Made by a program: the position numbers and the translations under genes. From Pannonibacter tanglangensis (GTDB lineage Bacteria; Pseudomonadota; Alphaproteobacteria; Rhizobiales; Stappiaceae), in NCBI RefSeq assembly GCF_009915685.1, contig NZ_JAABLP010000003.1: a stretch of DNA of 64,000 nucleotides. One strand, given 5' to 3'. The first letter of the stretch is position 1; every line of letters starts with the position of its first letter. Positions 45,271 through 53,997 of this stretch are shown piece after piece. Under the pieces are notes generated by a model, which saw nothing but the letters and a program-made list of their open reading frames with translations, ran no database searches and was not told the DNA's origin.

Positions 45271-46074
45271 CTACCAGCGCAGCAGGCGGCCGCCGCGCCC
45301 CGACTGGCGTTCCTGGATGGCCAGCAGGCGGGCCACAAGCTCTCGTTCCTGCGACTTGCCGAGTTCCGCTCCCCGGCCACGACCGTCGGTGAGGATCCAG
45401 GCGTTGCCCGGGCGAACGACATCGATCTCACAGGCCACACCGGTCTCGATGCCCAGCCGGTCGACAAGCCGGGTGCCGCCGACCGCATCAGGGACATGGT
45501 CGCCCTGATCGAGCCCCTTGAGCGAGCGTCGCAGCGCCTGATGGAACCCGGCCAGATCCCGGGCGTCGATGACGGAGGTGAAGGGGCGACCGTCGCGCAG
45601 CCGCGTGAGACGGTAGACCCCCGGTTCCGGGGCCAGCAGGGTCGAGCCGCAGACCACGTCGGCCAGGGGGCCGACGGCGCTCCACTCCGCCCGCACGGTG
45701 ACGGAGACGGACTCGCGCAGGCCGGTCATCATCTGCGACAGGCGGGCAGCCTCCGCACCTCCTGCCTCGGCAGCGCGCGGCATGTCCGTTTCGGGCCGGC
45801 GCGGGGCCTGGGCAAGTGCGGTGCCGCCGATGCGCAACCGGCGAAAGACGACCAGGTCGCGCTTCAGATCCGTATGGTCAACCCGCCAGCCGGCGTCGAG
45901 CCAGGCGTTCTGGTGCACGAGACTTCCGCCGGAATTGGCCCACCAGGTCCGATGTTCCCGCGCGCTCATGGGAAGGCTCGATCCGAGGATCTTCTCCAGG
46001 TCTTCGAGCTTTGCGGCCCAGACAACTTCATCGAGCCGGGCCAGATGCTCGCGCAGCGGATCATACTTCGCCAT
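45271..46074 (-). CDS. DUF7662-like protein with an unknown C-terminal domain
   Basis: 267 aa. Residues 1-90 (MAKYDPLREHLARLDEV, LPMSAREHRTWWANSGG, AWLDAGWRVDHTDL) match the small family I know as DUF7662, predicted to bind nucleic acid in various mobile and defence contexts. Residues about 150-267 begin with PGVYRLTRLRDGRPF and include ARDLAGFHQALR and a late Glu (ERELVARLLAIQ). The pattern resembles a GIY-YIG nuclease fold with degenerate motifs; this is a by-eye inference. ATG at 46074 agrees with the family start and has GGAG upstream. Confidence 0.75.
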   Translation of the reverse strand: MAKYDPLREHLARLDEVVWAAKLEDLEKILGSSLPMSAREHRTWWANSGGSLVHQNAWLDAGWRVDHTDLKRDLVVFRRLRIGGTALAQAPRRPETDMPRAAEAGGAEAARLSQMMTGLRESVSVTVRAEWSAVGPLADVVCGSTLLAPEPGVYRLTRLRDGRPFTSVIDARDLAGFHQALRRSLKGLDQGDHVPDAVGGTRLVDRLGIETGVACEIDVVRPGNAWILTDGRGRGAELGKSQERELVARLLAIQERQSGRGGRLLRW

Positions 46075-46210
46075 AACTCCGTGAAACTCCCCCTGGTTGC
46101 TTCCAGAGAAACGAATGCCCGCTTCGCGTGAAATTTCCGCGAAACGGGCGTGAACGTTCTTGGGGGGTGTTTCCGGCAGGGGTGTCCGGCGGGGTGTCCG
46201 GGGCGTGGGA

Positions 46211-46765
46211 TCAGCGCGACAGCGTGACTGCACTGCCCGCGCTGGTCTGGCCGCTGAAGCTTTCACCGGCGCCGGCGTAAAGCCGGGCGACTTCGCCGCC
46301 GGAGTTGTCCTTCAGCACGACCTGCTTGCCGCTGAGATCCCAGGCCGAGACGCTGGACAGCGTGGCGTCATTGCAGCCGCGCGTGTTGGCACGGTAGCCG
46401 CCGGTCCAGGTGGTCAGGGTCATGAACAGCATGCAATTGCTTGATCCGGATGCGATTTTCCAGCCGCCAAGCATGTCGTTGCGTCCGATTTCGCGCGCCG
46501 TTGCCGGTGCCGGTGCCGCCGGAAGTGCCGCCACCTGCTGCCCGGGAGCCGGAGTTGCGGCGGGCAGGCCCGGCTGCGGTGCCATCGGTTCGGCGCTCAC
46601 CGCGCCCGGAGCCGGGACCGTCAGCGGTGTGAGCTGGCCACCCGACACCGGCGTGGTCGGGGTCGCCGGCAGCGGGGGCGCGGAATATTGTCCGCCGCCG
46701 AAGCGCTGACAGCCGGCGACACCGGTCAGGCAAAGCACCACTGCGATCGTTGCTACACGTTTCAT
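46211..46765 (-). CDS. Omp19-like lipoprotein, AprI/Inh-type protease inhibitor
   Basis: 184 aa. Lipobox LTGVAGC with lipidated Cys19, a Pro/Ala-rich linker (22-92), and an AprI/Inh domain (95-184): LGGWKI, YRANTRGC, LSSVSAWDLSGKQVVL, GQTSAGSAVTLSR. The domain matches Brucella Omp19 closely at its C-terminus. Omp19 is an outer-membrane lipoprotein that inhibits proteases and protects antigens from digestion. Expected in the outer membrane or periplasm. Single gene. Confidence 0.9.
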   Translation of the reverse strand: MKRVATIAVVLCLTGVAGCQRFGGGQYSAPPLPATPTTPVSGGQLTPLTVPAPGAVSAEPMAPQPGLPAATPAPGQQVAALPAAPAPATAREIGRNDMLGGWKIASGSSNCMLFMTLTTWTGGYRANTRGCNDATLSSVSAWDLSGKQVVLKDNSGGEVARLYAGAGESFSGQTSAGSAVTLSR

Positions 46766-46974
46766 GTCGAATCAGTCCTTCCTGCCCCACAGGTTGGGTG
46801 CAGTCTATCGTCACAGCCGTAAAATTTCTTCCTCGCTGCACCGTGAATTCACGATGTTTGCGCAAGCCGGTTGATCCTGCCCGGCGTCCGCGTCATATTT
46901 GGGGCAAGTCTTAGGGAGACCCAAGGGCGGCGTGTCGCTTCGATCACGATGTTTGATCAAGAGGGCACGGTTCG

Positions 46975-47622
46975 ATGCCGCACCTGCATAACAACGTTGT
47001 ACCCACCGGCCGCATTCGCCTTCTGGGCAGCGCCGACAAGCACCTGTTCCGCTCGCATCTGCTGCGTCTCGACCCCGAGACGAAGCGGAGCCGTTTTGCC
47101 ATGCTCGTCAGCGACAGCTTTCTCGAGGCCTATGTCGAGACCTCCTTTTCGCTCGACACGGTGATCTACGGCTATTTCGAGGATGATGTGCTCAGGGCCA
47201 CTGCCGAGCTGCGGCGCGTGGCAGATGACGTGTCGGCCGAGGCGGCGTTCTGCGTCGAGGTCGACTGGCGCGGCCAGGGGCTCGGCAGCGCGCTGATGGA
47301 GCTCGTGCTCATCGCCGCGCGCGCCCAGGGCTACCGGCACATCTACATGAACTGCCTTGCGACCAACCGGTCGATGCAGGCGCTTGCCCGCAAGTTCTCC
47401 GCCGATCTCAGCTTCGAGCATGGCGACGTGGTCGCGCATCTTGCCCCGGCGCCGGTCGCCGCGGCGGATGTGGCCCACGCCCCCGGCATTGCGGCGTCCG
47501 GTGGCAGTTCCGGTGGTCTCATCGGGCGTCTGCGCGAGCTTCTGGCCAGAACGGGCCTGCCCGGCACGGCGCGGCCGGCGGGTGCGGCGGAGCACCCGGG
47601 CCAGGCAGCCGCCAACCGCTGA
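46975..47622 (+). CDS. GNAT-family N-acetyltransferase
   Basis: 215 aa. Acetyl-CoA loop VDWRGQGLGSALM (motif A) at about 96-108, LIAARAQGYRHIYMNCLATN. The last 60 residues are a low-complexity Ala/Gly/Pro tail. Substrate unknown; the type is common in Hyphomicrobiales. Divergent from the Omp19-like gene. ATG at 46975. Confidence 0.85.
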   Translation: MPHLHNNVVPTGRIRLLGSADKHLFRSHLLRLDPETKRSRFAMLVSDSFLEAYVETSFSLDTVIYGYFEDDVLRATAELRRVADDVSAEAAFCVEVDWRGQGLGSALMELVLIAARAQGYRHIYMNCLATNRSMQALARKFSADLSFEHGDVVAHLAPAPVAAADVAHAPGIAASGGSSGGLIGRLRELLARTGLPGTARPAGAAEHPGQAAANR

Positions 47623-47683
47623 CCCCCGCGGCGCCCGGCTCACGGCTCGCCGCGCCCCGTGCAGCCCCGACCCTGCGCCCCGG

Positions 47684-48874
47684 TCAGCCCGGGGCAGCGA
47701 GGTCCGCCGTCAGGCACGCAAGCGCTGCATCCACCGCACCGGTTCCATGCGGAATGCCGAGATGGCGCAGGCCCAGATCCAGCGCCGACAGGGTGCCGAG
47801 CAGCATGGCCGCATTGACATGGCCCATGTGGCCGATGCGGATGCCCCGGCCGGCGATCTCGCCGATGGTGCCCCCGACCGTGACGCCGCAGACATCCTTG
47901 ACGAAGGCCCTGAGCGGTGCCGGATCGACCCCGTTGAACAGGATGACGGTGACGCTGTCCGAGCGGGCTTCCGGCACGGTGATGTTGAGGTCCATCGTGC
48001 CCGCCCGGCCCCAGACCTCGACGGCGGCGCGGGTGGCGCGCGCGAGCAGCCGGTGACGCCGCCACACGGCCTCCAGCCCCTCCTCCTCGATCAGCTCGAC
48101 GGCCCGGTTGAAGGCGAAGAGCATGTGCTCCGGCGGGGTGCCGCAGTATTTCATGTAATGCTCCGGCCCGTCGCGGAAGGTCCAGTCCATGTAGCTGTTG
48201 CGCAGGCCGGCGGTCTTGTGCGCCGCCAGCGCGCGCGGCCCGGCGGCAATGAAGGCAAGGCCGGGAGGCGCCATCAGCCCCTTCTGCGACCCCGTCAGCG
48301 CCAGATCGACGCCCCAGGCATCCATCTCGAAGGGAACGCAGCCGAGCGAGGCAATGCAGTCGACCATGAACAGCGCCGGGTGTCCGGCCGCATCGATCGC
48401 GGCGCGGATCGCCCTGATGTCGTTCAGCACGCCGGAGGCCGTGTCGATCTGGACCACCAGCACCGCCTTGATGGCATGGGACGTGTCGGCCGTCAGTCGC
48501 GCCGCGACGGCCGCCGGGTCGACGGGCCGGCGCCAGTTGCCCGGCAGCACCTCGACCTCGATGCCGCTCATGGCGGCCGCCTCGCCCCAGCCGAGCGCAA
48601 ACCGGCCTGATTCCAGCACCAGCACCTTGTCACCGCGCGACAGCGTGTTGGACAGCGCCGCATCCCAGGCGCCATGGCCGTTGGAAATGTAGATGTAGGG
48701 CTTGCCCTCGGTGCGGAACAGGCGCTTCAGCCCGGCAAGGCAGGCATCGGTGGTGCGCAGCAGCGGTCCCTCGTAAATGTCGACGGCAGGACGGTGCATG
48801 GCGCGCAGCACCTCGTCGGGCACATTCGTCGGCCCGGGAATCATGAGGAATTCTTTGCCGTTGCGGAGGGTCAT
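47684..48874 (-). CDS. Class V aminotransferase, alanine/serine-glyoxylate aminotransferase type
   Basis: 396 aa PLP enzyme: IPGPTNVPDEVLRAMHRP, YISNGHGAWDAAL, the PLP lysine in LTGSQKGLMAPPG, and HMGHVNAAMLLG near the end. It transfers an amino group to glyoxylate, feeding glycine/serine metabolism; donor (Ala or Ser) not decidable. ATG at 48874 (MTLRNGKEFLMIPGP) is the usual start. Confidence 0.9.
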   Translation of the reverse strand: MTLRNGKEFLMIPGPTNVPDEVLRAMHRPAVDIYEGPLLRTTDACLAGLKRLFRTEGKPYIYISNGHGAWDAALSNTLSRGDKVLVLESGRFALGWGEAAAMSGIEVEVLPGNWRRPVDPAAVAARLTADTSHAIKAVLVVQIDTASGVLNDIRAIRAAIDAAGHPALFMVDCIASLGCVPFEMDAWGVDLALTGSQKGLMAPPGLAFIAAGPRALAAHKTAGLRNSYMDWTFRDGPEHYMKYCGTPPEHMLFAFNRAVELIEEEGLEAVWRRHRLLARATRAAVEVWGRAGTMDLNITVPEARSDSVTVILFNGVDPAPLRAFVKDVCGVTVGGTIGEIAGRGIRIGHMGHVNAAMLLGTLSALDLGLRHLGIPHGTGAVDAALACLTADLAAPG

Positions 48875-49146
48875 GTCGAAGGATCCTGAGGGCCGGGGCC
48901 AGGAGGCGGGTGGCTCGATATAGCCACGTCGGCCTTGCCACGGCAACGGGCCGCGCCGGCACGAAAGCGTCCTGATCCTGCCGTTTCCTGGGGATTGACG
49001 CAGCCGGCCGGTGGTGCGGGGCGGGCACGTGACCGCAATGTCGCCCGACGTGAAACGATTCGCGGGGAGATCCTGCAACGCTGCCTTGTGCGCGGAGCGG
49101 ACCTCGCAGACACTGCCGTTTCGTAATCCTTTGGGTTCCTGCCGAA

Positions 49147-49995
49147 ATGATTGTGGTTGAAGAGCGCACCGCGCCGCTGCTTGTCATGTTGCCCCACTCC
49201 GGCCAGCGCATTCCGCGCGAGCTCGAGCGACGCATGACGGCAACCGGCCGCCTTCAGACGGACATTTCCTGGCACCTCGAGCAGGTGATCGACTTTGCCG
49301 GCGATCTCGGCCTGAGCATCGTGCGCACCCCGTTCTCGCGACTGGTGATCGACGTCGACCGCGACCCCGTGCGCGAGGCGGACGGCCAGCCCGGCGATCC
49401 GGCCGTGGCCCTGTGTCCGCTGACCACCATGGACGGCAAGCGGCTCTACCAGGCGGAGGAAGATCCCGGTCCGGTGGAGATCGACGAGCGCCGCCGCCTG
49501 TTTCACGAACCCTTCCATGTGGCGCTTGCTGCGCAGGTGGAACGGCTCAAGGCCGCGAACCGGCGCGTCGTGATCCTCAACATCCAGTCGCTGCGCTCGC
49601 GCATCAAGGGGCGCTATCCGGGCGAGCTGCCGCTGGTCAACATCGGCACCTGCCACGGCCGCAGCTGCCACGAGGACGTCACCGCGATCCTGGCCAGCCT
49701 CGAGAAGGACTTCCCGGGCGGCGGCTTTTCCGAGAATGACATCACCACCGGCGGTTTCGTGGCGCAGATGCTGGGCCAGCCGCGCGACGGCATCCATGTC
49801 ATCACCCTGGTGCTGGCGCAGCGCGCCTACATCCGGCACGAGACACCGCCCTTCGAGATGGACAAGGAACGCCTCAAGCAGACCCGTGCCGCACTTCGCC
49901 GCGTTGCCGTCGCGCTGATCGACTGGGCAAACGGCACCCAGAAGGCCCCGCCGCGCACCCTGCTCGATCCGCTGCCGGACTTCCTGTCGGCCTGA
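49147..49995 (+). CDS. N-formylglutamate amidohydrolase
   Basis: 282 aa HutG/FGase-family metallohydrolase: MLPHSGQRIP, DRDP, NIQSLRSRI, NIGTCHGRSCHE. Expected to hydrolyse N-formyl-glutamate or a related N-acyl compound (histidine catabolism end step); no other hut gene is near. Divergent from the aminotransferase; its stop lies inside a tandem-repeat array. Confidence 0.85.
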   Translation: MIVVEERTAPLLVMLPHSGQRIPRELERRMTATGRLQTDISWHLEQVIDFAGDLGLSIVRTPFSRLVIDVDRDPVREADGQPGDPAVALCPLTTMDGKRLYQAEEDPGPVEIDERRRLFHEPFHVALAAQVERLKAANRRVVILNIQSLRSRIKGRYPGELPLVNIGTCHGRSCHEDVTAILASLEKDFPGGGFSENDITTGGFVAQMLGQPRDGIHVITLVLAQRAYIRHETPPFEMDKERLKQTRAALRRVAVALIDWANGTQKAPPRTLLDPLPDFLSA

Positions 49996-50050
49996 TCAGG
50001 CCAGATCGCGCCAGATCGCGCCAGAACGGGCCAGATCAGGCCAGATCGGG
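49991..50050. repeat. 10-bp tandem repeat, six units
   Basis: Six phase-aligned decamers of type CCAGATCNNG (CCTGATCAGG, CCAGATCGCG twice, CCAGAACGGG, CCAGATCAGG, CCAGATCGGG). The first unit contains the stop codon of the amidohydrolase gene and forms the palindrome GGCCTGATCAGGCC (49989-50002) with the second. No other gene in the 77-bp gap. Confidence 0.85.
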
Positions 50051-50072
50051 TCACCACAGACCGCCCTGCGCG

Positions 50073-51257
50073 TCAGACCACGTTGCGCTCGATCAGCGGC
50101 TTGCCTTGTGCCAGGCGCTCAAGCCCCAGAGGCGCAAGGTCCAGCGTCTCGTAGCTGCCCGTGGCAATCAGCTCCGCCAGCCCCCGGCCGACGGCCGGCG
50201 ACTGCTGCAACCCGTGCCCGGAGAAGCCCAGCGCGATATAGAGCCCCGGACGGCCCGGCACGCGGCCGACGAAGGCATTGTGATCGAACAGGTTCATGTC
50301 GTAGTGCCCGGCCCAGGCCGCGCCGGGGCGGATCGCCTCGAAGGCCGGCACCCGGTTGGCCAGGCTCGGCCACAGGCGCTCGTCGAAGAAGGCGTGATCA
50401 ACCTCGAAGTCGTCCGCCGCCACGTCCGGATCGTCATCCGGGCCGGCGCCGCAGATGAAGCCCTCGCCCTCCGGCCGCACATAGGTGCCATCCGGGTCGA
50501 TCAGCAGCGGCACGCCGGTGACTTTCTCCCGGCAGGTGAAGGGGAAGACGAACCGCTTGCGGCGGTGGATCGGCAGCTCCAGCCCGGCCAGCCGGCAGAT
50601 CTCCGCGCCGCCCGACGCACCGGCCGCATTGAGCACCGCCCCCGCCTCGATCACGTCGCCCGTGTCGAGCCGCACCCGCCAGGCCGCCTCGCCCCGCTCC
50701 AGGCCGATCACCCGTGCGGCGACATACTCGACGCCAAGCGCCCGGGCGCGGGCCCGGAAGGCCTGCATCAGGCCGTAGCCGTCGAACCAGCCTTCCCCGG
50801 TCGTGCCGTGACAGCCGGCGGCAATGCCTTCGGTGTTGAGGAAGGGAAAGCGCCGCGCCAGCGCCTCCGGTTCATAAAAGGCAATGTCGGCCCCGAGCTG
50901 GCGTTGCAGCGCGTGGTTCTCCTCCAGGATCGGGCGTGTTTCCGGCGTTGCCAGGAACAGATAGCCGCCCTCCTTCAGCCCGATGTCGGGCGCCTGCCCG
51001 CCCCCCGGGGCAGCAAGCCGCAGTCCGATGTCGCGCAGGAACGCGATGCCGAAGAGCGAGATCTCGATGTTGATCGCACTGGAAAACTGCTGCCGGATCG
51101 AGGCCGCCGAGCGGGCCGAGGCGCAGAAGGTATAGGCCGGGTCCGCCTCGACCACGACGATCCGGCCGGAAAAATCGCACCGCGCAGCAAGCTGGGCGGC
51201 CACCGACGAGCCGATCGCGGCGCCGCCGATGATGAGAAGGTCAACTGCAGGTGTCAT
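50073..51257 (-). CDS. FAD-dependent oxidoreductase (DAO family)
   Basis: 394 aa DAO/glycine-oxidase-like flavoprotein: FAD site DLLIIGGAAIGSSVAAQL (slightly unusual GGAAIG for GGGxxG), IVVVEADPAY, ASGGAEICRLAG and ALGFSGHGLQQSPAVGR at the C-terminus. Expected to oxidise an amino acid or N-methyl amine; substrate unknown. ATG at 51257. Paired with an Lrp regulator on the same strand, a typical amino-acid-responsive unit. Confidence 0.85.
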   Translation of the reverse strand: MTPAVDLLIIGGAAIGSSVAAQLAARCDFSGRIVVVEADPAYTFCASARSAASIRQQFSSAINIEISLFGIAFLRDIGLRLAAPGGGQAPDIGLKEGGYLFLATPETRPILEENHALQRQLGADIAFYEPEALARRFPFLNTEGIAAGCHGTTGEGWFDGYGLMQAFRARARALGVEYVAARVIGLERGEAAWRVRLDTGDVIEAGAVLNAAGASGGAEICRLAGLELPIHRRKRFVFPFTCREKVTGVPLLIDPDGTYVRPEGEGFICGAGPDDDPDVAADDFEVDHAFFDERLWPSLANRVPAFEAIRPGAAWAGHYDMNLFDHNAFVGRVPGRPGLYIALGFSGHGLQQSPAVGRGLAELIATGSYETLDLAPLGLERLAQGKPLIERNVV

Positions 51258-51359
51258 GGGCGATGGTATCCCTCGGGCGGGGCAGGCGAACATGGTCAGG
51301 TGGGCAAGGAATACGGCGACAGCGCCGCGGGGACAATGGGCCGCGCGGCTCGGGGCAGG

Positions 51360-51397
51360 CTGCAGGGGTGGCTGCAAGGGAGGGCTGCAAAGGGGAG
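51360..51397. repeat. 12-13 bp degenerate tandem repeat, three units
   Basis: CTGCAGGGGTGG, CTGCAAGGGAGGG and CTGCAAAGGGGAG in a row between the Lrp gene and the FAD oxidoreductase. Confidence 0.6.
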
Positions 51398-51412
51398 TGG
51401 CTCAGCGCTGCG

Positions 51413-51889
51413 TCAGCCGCGTCGGAGCAATGCGCGGGAAACCGGCTTCAACGGTTCGCTGCGCAGGACCAGCGACGTGGTGACGGGACCGAACCGACCG
51501 ATGTCATCGACGAGCGTTTCCAGCGCGGACGGTGTCGGTACGAGCACCTTGAGCAGGAAGCAGTCCTCTCCGGTGAGCCGGAGCACCTCCAGCACCTGGG
51601 GCAGCTGCTGGAACCGGCTCAGGCATTCGGCGATCCGGTCGTGGGTCGTCCGCAGCCGCACCACCGCCATCATGTCGAGCCCGAGCGCAGCAGGATTGAC
51701 CCTTGCGGCATAGCCGCTGATCACGCCGCGATCTTCCAGACGCTTCATGCGTTCGGATGTCGCCGGCTGCGACAGGCCGACCCGGCGGCCCAGTTCCGAC
51801 ACGGAAATGCGGGCATCGACCTGCAGGATGTCGAGAATGGCCAGATCGGTCGGATCGAGCGGCTGGCGATCATTTGCAGGCTGGCCCAT
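51413..51889 (-). CDS. Lrp/AsnC-family regulator
   Basis: 158 aa. N-terminal helix-turn-helix (LDILQVDARISVSELGRRVGLSQPATSERMKRLEDRGVI) and C-terminal RAM ligand domain (VVRLRTTHDRI, LRLTGEDCFLLKVLVPT). Senses an amino acid and probably controls the adjacent FAD oxidoreductase. ATG at 51889; a GTG one codon earlier is also open. Confidence 0.92.
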   Translation of the reverse strand: MGQPANDRQPLDPTDLAILDILQVDARISVSELGRRVGLSQPATSERMKRLEDRGVISGYAARVNPAALGLDMMAVVRLRTTHDRIAECLSRFQQLPQVLEVLRLTGEDCFLLKVLVPTPSALETLVDDIGRFGPVTTSLVLRSEPLKPVSRALLRRG

Positions 51890-52002
51890 CACTTGCCCCG
51901 GAAATCATCGGAAAACGGCTTGCTTTTCCGATGCTTGCGCATTCAGCCGGGGAAGGGAAGCTGAAAAACTGGTCAGCGTCGCAAACAGGAGACGCGCAGA
52001 AA

Positions 52003-52557
52003 ATGCCCATGACCCGCTTCATCTCGCTTCCCGGAATCGGAGGATCCGGACCTGATCACTGGCAGACCCACTGGGAGCAGCAGGACAGCCGCATCACCCG
52101 CTTCGTGCCGACCCACTGGGACACGCCCGACCTGGACGACTGGTGCGCGGCCCTGGAGCGGGCCGTGATGGCGGCCGCCGAACCGCCCGTCCTTGTGGCG
52201 CACAGCCTCGCCTGCCTTCTGGTCGCGCATTGGGCTGCCCGCTCGCGGCGGCCCGTGCGAGCGGCGCTGCTGGTGTCGGTGCCCGATCCCGCTGCCGCCT
52301 GCTTTCCGGTGGAAGCGCGGTCCTTTGCCGGCGCGCCGGACGCCCGGCTGCCCTTTCCGGCGGTGATGGTCGCCAGCAGCAATGACCCCTTCGCCACGCT
52401 GGACTATGCCCGCGCGCGGTCGGCGGCCTGGGGGGCCCGGCTCGTCGAGGCCGGGGCGCTCGGCCACATCAATGGCAAGAGCGGGCTCGGGGCGTGGCCG
52501 GAGGGCCATGCCCTGCTGATGCAGATCGCGGCAAGGGGCGTCGCCGCTCCTGCGTGA
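52003..52557 (+). CDS. RBBP9/YdeN-type serine hydrolase
   Basis: 184 aa alpha/beta hydrolase: SLPGIGGSGPDHWQTHWEQ, nucleophile Ser in VLVAHSLACLLVAHWA, Asp in SSNDPFA, and catalytic His in GALGHINGKSGLGAW. Substrate unknown; this small family is widespread. ATG at 52003. Confidence 0.9.
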   Translation: MPMTRFISLPGIGGSGPDHWQTHWEQQDSRITRFVPTHWDTPDLDDWCAALERAVMAAAEPPVLVAHSLACLLVAHWAARSRRPVRAALLVSVPDPAAACFPVEARSFAGAPDARLPFPAVMVASSNDPFATLDYARARSAAWGARLVEAGALGHINGKSGLGAWPEGHALLMQIAARGVAAPA

Positions 52558-52570
52558 TCGCACCTGCGCC

Positions 52571-52606
52571 CGTCGGGGCGGCGCCATGTCCGGCGCAGCC
52601 CCGACG
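52571..52606. terminator. Hairpin between two convergent genes
   Basis: 9-bp stem CGTCGGGGC (52571-52579) / GCCCCGACG (52598-52606) with an inner GCGCC/GGCGC stem. No U-tract on either side, so a weak or factor-dependent bidirectional terminator. Confidence 0.5.
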
Positions 52607-52620
52607 AGAAGTCATGATGC

Positions 52621-53829
52621 TCAGAAGAACGCCTGCAGGCCCGTCTGGGCGCGGCCCAGGATCAGGGCATGGACGTCATGCGTGCCTTCGTAGGTGTTCA
52701 CGGTCTCCAGGTTCTGGGCGTGACGCATCACGTGGTATTCTTCCTGGATGCCGTTGCCGCCGTGCATGTCGCGCGCCTGGCGGGCCACGTCGAGGGCCTT
52801 GCCGCAGTTGTTGCGCTTGACCAGCGAGATCATCTCCGGCGCCACCTTGCCTTCGTCGAACAGACGGCCGACGCGCAGCGAGCCCTGCAGGCCCAGCGCG
52901 ATTTCGGTCTGCATGTCGGCGAGCTTCTTCTGGAACAGCTGCGTCTGGGCCAGCGGGCGACCGAACTGCTTGCGGTCCAGGCCATACTGGCGGGCCCGGT
53001 GCCAGCAATCCTCGGCCGCACCCATGGCCCCCCAGGAAATGCCGTAGCGGGCACGGTTGAGGCAGCCGAACGGACCCTTCAGGCCCGAGACATGCGGCAG
53101 CAGCGCGTCTTCGGACACTTCCACGCCGTCCATGACGATTTCGCCGGTGATCGAGGCGCGCAGGGACAGCTTGCCGCCGATCTTCGGCGCGCTCAGGCCC
53201 TTCATGCCCTTCTCCAGCACGAAGCCGCGAATGGCATTGTCATGCGCCTCGGACTTGGCCCAGACGACGAAGACATCGGCGATCGGCGAGTTGGAGATCC
53301 ACATCTTGGATCCCTTGAGGCGGTAGCCGCCGTCGATCTTCTCGGCGCGGGTGCGCATGCCGGCCGGGTCGGAGCCCGCGTCCGGCTCGGTCAGGCCGAA
53401 GCAGCCGACATATTCGCCGGAGGCGAGCTTCGGCAGGTACTTCTTGCGCTGTTCTTCCGTGCCATAGGCATAGATCGGATACATCACCAGCGAGGACTGC
53501 ACCGAGTTCATCGAGCGGTAGCCGCTGTCGACGCGCTCGATCTCGCGCGCCACCAGACCGTAAGCGACGTAGGAGGCATTGGCGCAGCCATAGTCTTCCG
53601 GCAGGGTCACGCCGAGCAGGCCCAGTTCGCCCATCTCGTTGAAGATCTCGCGGTCGGTCTTCTCATGCGCATAGGCTTCGAGCACGCGCGGCAGCAGCTT
53701 GTCCTGCGCATAGGCCCGGGCGGTTTCCATGATCAGGATCTCGTCCTCGGTCAGCTGCTCGCGCAGGAGGAACGGATCGTCCCAGGCAAAGGTACCGCCA
53801 CCGGTGGGATCAGACTTCAGGGCCGCCAT
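52621..53829 (-). CDS. gcdH: Glutaryl-CoA dehydrogenase
   Basis: 402 aa acyl-CoA dehydrogenase that oxidises and decarboxylates glutaryl-CoA to crotonyl-CoA in lysine/tryptophan degradation. CFGLTEPDAGSDP, SKMWISNSPIADVFVVWAK, DMHGGNGI, and the TYEGTHDVHALILGRA signature with catalytic Glu. The arrangement of the C-terminus is that of the glutaryl type. ATG at 53829 has GAGGAAG upstream. A perfect inverted repeat lies about 145 bp upstream. Confidence 0.93.
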   Translation of the reverse strand: MAALKSDPTGGGTFAWDDPFLLREQLTEDEILIMETARAYAQDKLLPRVLEAYAHEKTDREIFNEMGELGLLGVTLPEDYGCANASYVAYGLVAREIERVDSGYRSMNSVQSSLVMYPIYAYGTEEQRKKYLPKLASGEYVGCFGLTEPDAGSDPAGMRTRAEKIDGGYRLKGSKMWISNSPIADVFVVWAKSEAHDNAIRGFVLEKGMKGLSAPKIGGKLSLRASITGEIVMDGVEVSEDALLPHVSGLKGPFGCLNRARYGISWGAMGAAEDCWHRARQYGLDRKQFGRPLAQTQLFQKKLADMQTEIALGLQGSLRVGRLFDEGKVAPEMISLVKRNNCGKALDVARQARDMHGGNGIQEEYHVMRHAQNLETVNTYEGTHDVHALILGRAQTGLQAFF

Positions 53830-53973
53830 GTCACTTCCTCCTCGTCGTCGGGCGGGATCACGCCCGCCGCGCTGCGTCTCGACCGGACCTGCGGCATGCC
53901 GCAAGGCGTCCGGGGTTGGCGAGGACCATGACAGAGAGGGGGACCACGCTAAAGGGACAGTTTCTCCCGTTAT

Positions 53974-53990
53974 CATTCCAGAGAGGAATG
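53974..53990. promoter_or_regulatory. Inverted repeat upstream of gcdH
   Basis: CATTCC (53974-53979), five bases, GGAATG (53985-53990). It overlaps a weak promoter-like stretch ending in GATAAC on the - strand toward gcdH. A candidate operator, or a hairpin ending the sigma-factor operon. Confidence 0.35.
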
Positions 53991-53997
53991 AACTTGA

